DNA from: Candidatus Kariarchaeota archaeon
GTDB taxonomy: Archaea > Asgardarchaeota > Heimdallarchaeia > Heimdallarchaeales > Kariarchaeaceae
Length of the DNA stretch: 9,610 bases
Assembly (NCBI GenBank): GCA_016839545.1
Contig: JAEOUB010000141.1
Location: forward strand, 1-9,610
Direction: 5' to 3'
Of this stretch, positions 5,763-9,610 are shown piece after piece (the stretch's first letter is position 1; every line of letters starts with the position of its first letter). The notes under the pieces were generated by a model, which had not been told where the DNA came from, did not search any database, and saw only the letters and a program-made list of their open reading frames with translations. The translations under genes were made by a program, and so were the position numbers.

Positions 5763-6269
5763 ATGCAAAGGTTGGTGCGGTTAGCAAAGGTCATCGAACA
5801 ATTGGGACCGATAAAAGGGGAGAGGAGTTTACAAAAACTCATCTACCTCTTTGACTCCCAAAACAATCAACTAGGATACTCTTTTCTGTGGAAGACCTAT
5901 GGTCCTGTTTCCTTTGAACTTCAACAGGATATTGCAGAATTACGAGCACTGGGATTGGTTACCAGTACAAGAAACTCGGGAATTACAGTCTATGATGTCC
6001 CAGTGGATCTGAGCAAAGTTGCGCCCTTCTGGACTCGCAAACTTGCTGAATGTGAATTTGATCAGAAAAGCACTAGAATCATCAAGCATTTGCTCAAGAT
6101 TGATAGGAGACAAGATCCCCTTTTCCTAGAGGTTATTGCCTCACTCGACTTTCTGGAGAAGAGATCATCACCCGATCCTGTAACATCACTTCGGCGACGT
6201 GTTGGCAACCGATTCAGTATGGATTTTATCAAAGATAGTCAAAGTCAATGGCATCAGGGATTAAGCTAG
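5763..6269 (+). CDS. YwgA-like winged-helix protein
   Basis: A 168-residue protein. The N-terminal 70 residues match the YwgA pattern: GERSLQKLIYLFD (19-31), WKTYGPVSFELQQDIAEL (43-60), then LGLV (63-66). The KLIYL and YGPxS motifs also occur in Panacea/SocA-type (DUF4065) proteins, to which this fold is probably related; those include antitoxins and proteolysis adaptors. The C-terminal half is helical and basic near its end (SLRRRVGNRF), and I recognise nothing in it. The partner is telling: it converges, with a 9-bp overlap, on an HD-domain phosphohydrolase of the YwfO/SAMHD1 kind, and ywfO and ywgA are also neighbours in Bacillus subtilis as I recall. Biochemical role unknown. The ATG at 5763 is supported by the TATA box 26 nt upstream. 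Confidence 0.65.
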   Translation: MQRLVRLAKVIEQLGPIKGERSLQKLIYLFDSQNNQLGYSFLWKTYGPVSFELQQDIAELRALGLVTSTRNSGITVYDVPVDLSKVAPFWTRKLAECEFDQKSTRIIKHLLKIDRRQDPLFLEVIASLDFLEKRSSPDPVTSLRRRVGNRFSMDFIKDSQSQWHQGLS

Positions 6270-7712
6270 ATCTTTGGGGTTGTGAATTACAAAATCCTCA
6301 TACATTGGCAGGATTTCCTGGAGTTCAGTACGTAATCGATCTTGATCTTTTTTGTGAGAGTAGAAGAGGAAGCGATGATACACCTGATCTGTGATATGTG
6401 GAAGGAACGTATGACCGAATGATGCATCTGTGGGATCAATCAGGTTTCCTTTTGCACTTACGAGTATTACTACATTCTTCAGTGAGCTGGCATCTTCAAA
6501 GCTTTCCTGTTCACCTGAGAGTGATTGTGGAAGTGGATCAACAAGAACTTGTCTCTTATTCTCAACATATACCCAATGATCTTTGCCTTTCCAATCATTT
6601 GAGGGATCCTCTAACTCTAACTGTTTCGTCTTGAGCAAGGAAAAAATCTCATCGTTGGAGCTTGCATGTGGATTGAGAGTATAGTAGAAGGGGCCATATT
6701 TCTTCAACGGATTTCTATTCAGGAGGGGATCCATCAGCCAGCTTTCCCGGTCAGTCAATTCGGATTTGAGTTGTCTCCAGAACATTGACTCGTCAAAATC
6801 GATGAATTTCTCGGGTTCTTCAAGATAGACATGGGGAAGTTCCCAGGGTGGATCGTCGGTTGATATTCGATAATAAGCCCGACGTAACCCGGCCTCAAAT
6901 CCAACAACTGAAGGGTTGAAGTAAATAGTTTGGTGCATTCGGTGTCGGGCTAATAGGAACTGCTCAACAGATTCGATGCCCTTCGACTTGAAGCCGAGCA
7001 CATCGACAGGTTGGTCATTAATCTGGGTCCGGTAAGGAATCACGGAGTCCAATAACCTTTCACGATCATAACGTCCTTGATCAACACCGGAGTACAGGGC
7101 ATCCCTTACCAGGTAATCCATACGATCTGCATCAATAGCACTTGATACCAAAAAAGCAGGGAAGAGGCAGGAGCCTAACTCTGTATAATCGTTGACAATC
7201 AATCCAGAAACAACATTTGTTAAATCTCCAAGAGTAGGACCCAGAAGTTCCTTGATCATTACTTCTGAGAGTTGCTCATGGCGGAAACTGTGAGGAAGAT
7301 AGTTCTCCTTTGCAAGCCAATCCAGTGCAATCTCCAGATTGTGGGAAAAGGGAAGATGACCCAAATCATGACACATCGCTGCCAATCGGGTTATCTGGAG
7401 CATCTCTTCAGAGAACAGAAGGTCTGCATCAATATCCCCACATTGATCGGGAGATCGCATCCAATTCTTATAGGCAACATCAAACATTGCCGTTGCATTG
7501 TGCACCACCCCCAATGAATGGGTAAACCGAGAATGGGTTGCTCCCGGATAGACCGAGGAAGCCATACCCAATTGGGTGATATGTCGTAATCGTTGAAAAA
7601 TTGGAGTCTGAAGCACCTTTGATTCCAGCTCTGTTAACCGTATTAGACCATGTACTGGATCTGCGATTCGCTTATGAGCTTTGAGCTGGTATACCGGATT
7701 TGGGGGTGCCAC
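6261..7712 (-). CDS. HD-domain phosphohydrolase, SAMHD1/YwfO type (probable dNTPase)
   Basis: A 483-residue protein with a complete HD active site: H65 (RFTHSLGV), H115-D116 (CHDLGHLPFSH) and D196 (DADRMDYL). These correspond to H167, H206-D207 and D311 of human SAMHD1. Also conserved are RLRHITQLG (41-49; RLRYIKQLG in SAMHD1) and Y200, which follows the catalytic Asp. Family members hydrolyse dNTPs to deoxynucleosides and triphosphate, often as allosteric oligomers; that this one does so is inferred. The C-terminal half (about 300-483) is less conserved and might be regulatory. The start is GTG at 7712: an in-frame stop lies 18 nt upstream, no ATG precedes the conserved region, and a TATA box sits 26 nt before it. 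Its end overlaps the YwgA-like gene by 9 bp. Confidence 0.88.
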   Translation of the reverse strand: MAPPNPVYQLKAHKRIADPVHGLIRLTELESKVLQTPIFQRLRHITQLGMASSVYPGATHSRFTHSLGVVHNATAMFDVAYKNWMRSPDQCGDIDADLLFSEEMLQITRLAAMCHDLGHLPFSHNLEIALDWLAKENYLPHSFRHEQLSEVMIKELLGPTLGDLTNVVSGLIVNDYTELGSCLFPAFLVSSAIDADRMDYLVRDALYSGVDQGRYDRERLLDSVIPYRTQINDQPVDVLGFKSKGIESVEQFLLARHRMHQTIYFNPSVVGFEAGLRRAYYRISTDDPPWELPHVYLEEPEKFIDFDESMFWRQLKSELTDRESWLMDPLLNRNPLKKYGPFYYTLNPHASSNDEIFSLLKTKQLELEDPSNDWKGKDHWVYVENKRQVLVDPLPQSLSGEQESFEDASSLKNVVILVSAKGNLIDPTDASFGHTFLPHITDQVYHRFLFYSHKKDQDRLRTELQEILPMYEDFVIHNPKDLA

Positions 7713-7734
7713 ACCTATGTCTATCCCTTAGAGG

Positions 7735-7742
7735 ATATAAAA
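7735..7742 (-). promoter_or_regulatory. TATA box of the HD phosphohydrolase gene
   Basis: The minus strand reads TTTTATAT, close to the archaeal box A, centred 26 nt before the GTG start at 7712. Transcription would start at the start codon, so the mRNA is probably leaderless. Immediately upstream lie two direct copies of CTGAGA on the plus strand (7744-7749 and 7758-7763), which might bind a regulator. Confidence 0.6.
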
Positions 7743-7803
7743 CCTGAGATTTCTTTACTGAGACCTAAAATTTACCGACTAACTTAGGAGAGGGTTTGAA
7801 GAA

Positions 7804-7968
7804 GTGCATTCTCGGTGGCTCTTCATTGGGAAATATAATCCAATTAATTCTAAAAGTCCGATTGATACCATCAAAGTAATTAAAATAGACCGGCAAAAAT
7901 CGGTAATTATAGCTTTAGCCTTCCCAAGAGATTGGGGTACGAAAGGAATTGATAGCAATGGCAACTGA
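7804..7968 (+). CDS. Possible small AbrB-like ORF or gene remnant (54 codons)
   Basis: A GTG-initiated frame in the spacer before atpB, ending at a TGA 11 bp inside atpB. A purine-rich AGGAGAGGG (7786-7794) lies 9 nt before the GTG. Its second half, KVIKIDRQKSVIIALAFPRDWG followed by TKGID, split here as KVIKIDRQ and KSVIIALAFPRDWG, resembles the first half of a SpoVT/AbrB swapped-hairpin domain; compare ITVSLPRSW in the PhoU regulator of this window. The domain then stops early, so this may be a relic of an AbrB-type gene rather than a working protein. Against it: the putative atpB promoter lies within the frame, there is no ATG, and a frame this short can occur by chance. Confidence 0.3.
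   Translation: MHSRWLFIGKYNPINSKSPIDTIKVIKIDRQKSVIIALAFPRDWGTKGIDSNGN
7880..7948 (+). promoter_or_regulatory. atpB promoter candidates and Shine-Dalgarno
   Basis: Two TATA-like boxes precede atpB: TTAAAATA (7880-7887) and TAATTATA (7904-7911), predicting starts near 7909 or 7933 and a leader of about 25-50 nt. The leader contains AAAGGAA (7942-7948), a Shine-Dalgarno 9 nt before the ATG at 7958. This spacing decides the start: the frame is open from an upstream TTG at 7949, but that codon would touch the Shine-Dalgarno. Confidence 0.55.
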
Positions 7969-9409
7969 CAATCAATCATTAAAAGATGCAACTCTACGAT
8001 CATTCAAGACCGTGGACGAAGTTTCCGGACCTCTCTTATTTGTGAACCTTGAAGGCAAGGGAGGAGTTTCTTATGGAGAAATCTGTGAGATTGAGACTCC
8101 TCGTGGTGAGAGAAGACGAGGACAAGTCCTGGAAATCTCTGACGATCTCGCAGTTATCCAGGTGTTCGAAGGAACAACTGGTCTGGACACCGATGCAACA
8201 ACCGTACGATTTCTTGGATCAACTCTAGAAATCCCCCTAACTGAAGACATGCTAGGACGTGTGTTCAATGGACGTGGTGAGCCTATCGACGATGGACCTG
8301 CACCAATTGGTAACCTCAAGAGAACAATCGCAGGTGACCCTCTCAATCCTGCTGCCCGAGAATACCCCCGTGCGTTTATTCAGACTGGTATCTCATCAAT
8401 TGATGCTTTACTGACTCTGGTGCGTGGACAGAAGCTGCCCCTCTTTTCTGGTAGCGGTCTTCCCCACAACCAGATTGGAGCACAGATTGCCCGTCAGGCA
8501 ACTGTTCTCGGTGAAGGTGAGTCTTTCGCAGTAGTATTCGCAGCAATGGGTATAACAGCAGAGGAAGCACGTTTCTTCCAATCTGATTTCGAGAGGACAG
8601 GAGCTCTCGAGAGAGTAACACTCTTCCTCAATCTGGCAGATGATCCGGCAGTAGAGCGTATTATTACTCCTCGACTGGCACTCACCTTTGCAGAGTACCT
8701 TGCTTTCGATCTCGATTATCATGTACTGGTTATCCTGACTGATCTGACTAACTATGCAGAAGCTCTACGTGAGATTTCAGCAGCTCGAGAAGAAGTACCC
8801 GGACGACGTGGTTTCCCTGGTTACCTCTATTCTGACCTCTCCACCCTCTACGAGAGAGCAGGTCGTATTGAGGGTAAAAAAGGTTCAATCACTCAAATCC
8901 CCATTCTCTCAATGCCCAATGATGATATCACCCATCCCATTCCTGATTTGACTGGGTACATCACAGAAGGTCAAGTGTACGTAGACCGTGCCCTGAACCG
9001 TAAGGGTATATTCCCACCGATTAACCCTCTTCCTTCACTCAGTCGATTGATGAAAGAAGCAATTGGAAAGGGATCCACACGTGAAGATCATGCAGGACTT
9101 TCCGCACAACTTTATGCTGCATATGCAAAAGGCCGTGAAATCCGTGACCTTGTAGCTGTTGTGGGTGAGGAATCACTTACTGATGAAGATCGACTCTATC
9201 TCGAATTCGGAGATCGCTTCGAGTCTGAATTCCTGAACCAAGGTCTGACAAATCGAACTATCTTCGAAACACTCGACCTCGGATGGGACATGCTCAAAGT
9301 CTTCCCAAACCCAACCAGACAGCTCAAGCGTATTGATCAGAAGATAATTGAGAAATTCCACAAGGAATATCGAGATGAGAAATACGACTTCAATGACGTC
9401 AATGCATAA
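7958..9409 (+). CDS. atpB: A/V-type ATP synthase subunit B
   Basis: A 483-residue non-catalytic B subunit of the membrane-bound A-type ATPase; it alternates with the catalytic A subunit in the A3B3 head. The N-terminal barrel has SGPLLFV and VQVFEGTTGLD (residues 23-29, about 68-78). FSGSGLPHN (163-171) replaces the P-loop, as is typical of B subunits, which do not hydrolyse ATP. LTDLTNYAEALREIS (261-275), VPGRRGFPGYLYSDLSTLYE (280-299) and the following RAGR contain the residues that reach the catalytic interface, including the conserved Arg. It is slightly longer than common archaeal B subunits (about 460) because of an N-terminal extension, ATDNQSLKDATLR. Unusually, no other ATPase gene is next to it: the upstream gene is divergent and the downstream gene convergent. 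Confidence 0.97.
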   Translation: MATDNQSLKDATLRSFKTVDEVSGPLLFVNLEGKGGVSYGEICEIETPRGERRRGQVLEISDDLAVIQVFEGTTGLDTDATTVRFLGSTLEIPLTEDMLGRVFNGRGEPIDDGPAPIGNLKRTIAGDPLNPAAREYPRAFIQTGISSIDALLTLVRGQKLPLFSGSGLPHNQIGAQIARQATVLGEGESFAVVFAAMGITAEEARFFQSDFERTGALERVTLFLNLADDPAVERIITPRLALTFAEYLAFDLDYHVLVILTDLTNYAEALREISAAREEVPGRRGFPGYLYSDLSTLYERAGRIEGKKGSITQIPILSMPNDDITHPIPDLTGYITEGQVYVDRALNRKGIFPPINPLPSLSRLMKEAIGKGSTREDHAGLSAQLYAAYAKGREIRDLVAVVGEESLTDEDRLYLEFGDRFESEFLNQGLTNRTIFETLDLGWDMLKVFPNPTRQLKRIDQKIIEKFHKEYRDEKYDFNDVNA

Positions 9410-9417
9410 TCTTCAAA

Positions 9418-9610
9418 CTACAGATTAACAATCCCAATTGCTGATATTGTACATATGAGTAATCCTAGAAGTTTCAAAGGTTTGAATTCCTCCATACCTA
9501 GGAATAGAGATAGTATAACGGCGAAGATCGGGTTTACTCCAATTATTGCATTGACAACCTGAGGATCAGTGATGGCATACGCAGTATAAATAAAATAAGA
9601 ACCCAAGCCC
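9418..9610 (-). CDS. EamA/DMT-family transporter (C-terminal end, cut by window edge)
   Basis: The last 63-64 codons of a minus-strand membrane protein that continues to the right of the window. Two transmembrane helices are visible: VVNAIIGVNPIFAVILSLFLG and, after the loop MEEFKPLKLLG, a helix around LLICTISAIGIV. The pattern of NPIFAVILS, then a short acidic loop, then LKLLGLLI matches the ninth and tenth helices of EamA drug/metabolite transporters (eukaryotic-like relatives include nucleotide-sugar transporters). The substrate cannot be predicted. A TTG codon at 9606 is internal, not a start. The stop is 8 bp from the end of atpB, to which the gene is convergent. Confidence 0.78.
   Translation of the reverse strand, partial: GLGSYFIYTAYAITDPQVVNAIIGVNPIFAVILSLFLGMEEFKPLKLLGLLICTISAIGIVNL

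Noticed and set aside
7891..7904. ACCG...CGGT inverted repeat near the atpB promoter
   Set aside because: The arms are only 4 bp, too short to separate from chance.
7949..7957. TTG start for atpB three codons upstream
   Set aside because: The TTG lies one to two bases after the Shine-Dalgarno, whereas the ATG at 7958 has proper spacing.
8071..8722. Minus-strand open frames opposite atpB
   Set aside because: They are complements of a highly conserved coding sequence and show no domain pattern.
1..9610. CRISPR array, insertion sequence or prophage
   Set aside because: No regularly spaced repeats, transposase, integrase or phage genes are seen; the content is core genes and short intergenic regions.

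Overview
The window looks like chromosomal DNA of an archaeon, most probably an Asgard archaeon. The archaeal evidence is an RpoL (Rpo11) subunit, an exosome Csl4 subunit, an A/V-type ATPase B subunit, a free-standing AlaX editing protein, an AbrB-PhoU regulator, a tRNA-Asn without an encoded CCA, and TATA boxes about 25 nt upstream of several start codons. The Asgard assignment rests on the left edge, where two adjacent eukaryote-like ESCRT-III genes lie: one of the Vps2/24/46 type and one of the Vps32/CHMP4 (Snf7) type. I cannot name the lineage from sequence alone.

Layout. (1) 1-1076, + strand: end of a Vps2/24/46-like gene followed directly by a complete Vps32-like gene. (2) 1073-2158, - strand: AbrB-PhoU regulator, convergent with the ESCRT pair, with a TATA box and GATATTA repeats upstream. 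(3) 2159-2645: AT-rich spacer, tRNA-Asn(GTT) on the - strand with an oligo-T terminator, and the divergent alaX promoter region. (4) 2646-3350, + strand: alaX. (5) 3347-5556, - strand: a gene-information operon, transcribed csl4, a DUF2067-like gene, rpoL, RNase III-like gene. (6) 5557-5762: divergent control region with two long inverted repeats. (7) 5763-7712: a convergent, tail-overlapping pair, a YwgA-like winged-helix protein (+) and a SAMHD1/YwfO-type HD phosphohydrolase (-). (8) 7713-7957: divergent promoter region that may hold a 54-codon AbrB-like ORF. (9) 7958-9409, + strand: atpB, alone without its usual ATPase partners. (10) 9418-9610, - strand: C-terminus of an EamA/DMT transporter, cut by the window edge.

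The genes form separate modules: membrane remodelling (ESCRT-III), phosphate regulation, tRNA proofreading, transcription with RNA decay, nucleotide metabolism (HD plus YwgA), and ATP synthesis. The genome is very compact: all four convergent gene ends overlap or are 8 bp apart, two of them sharing the same TTAA as stop codons for both strands. Most first genes of transcripts appear leaderless or nearly so, while internal genes and atpB tend to have Shine-Dalgarno sequences. The items most worth follow-up are the MIM1-like tails on both ESCRT-III paralogues, the HD/YwgA pair, the AlaX zinc-site substitution, the orphan atpB with the possible AbrB-like fragment before it, and the inverted repeats at the csl4 promoter.
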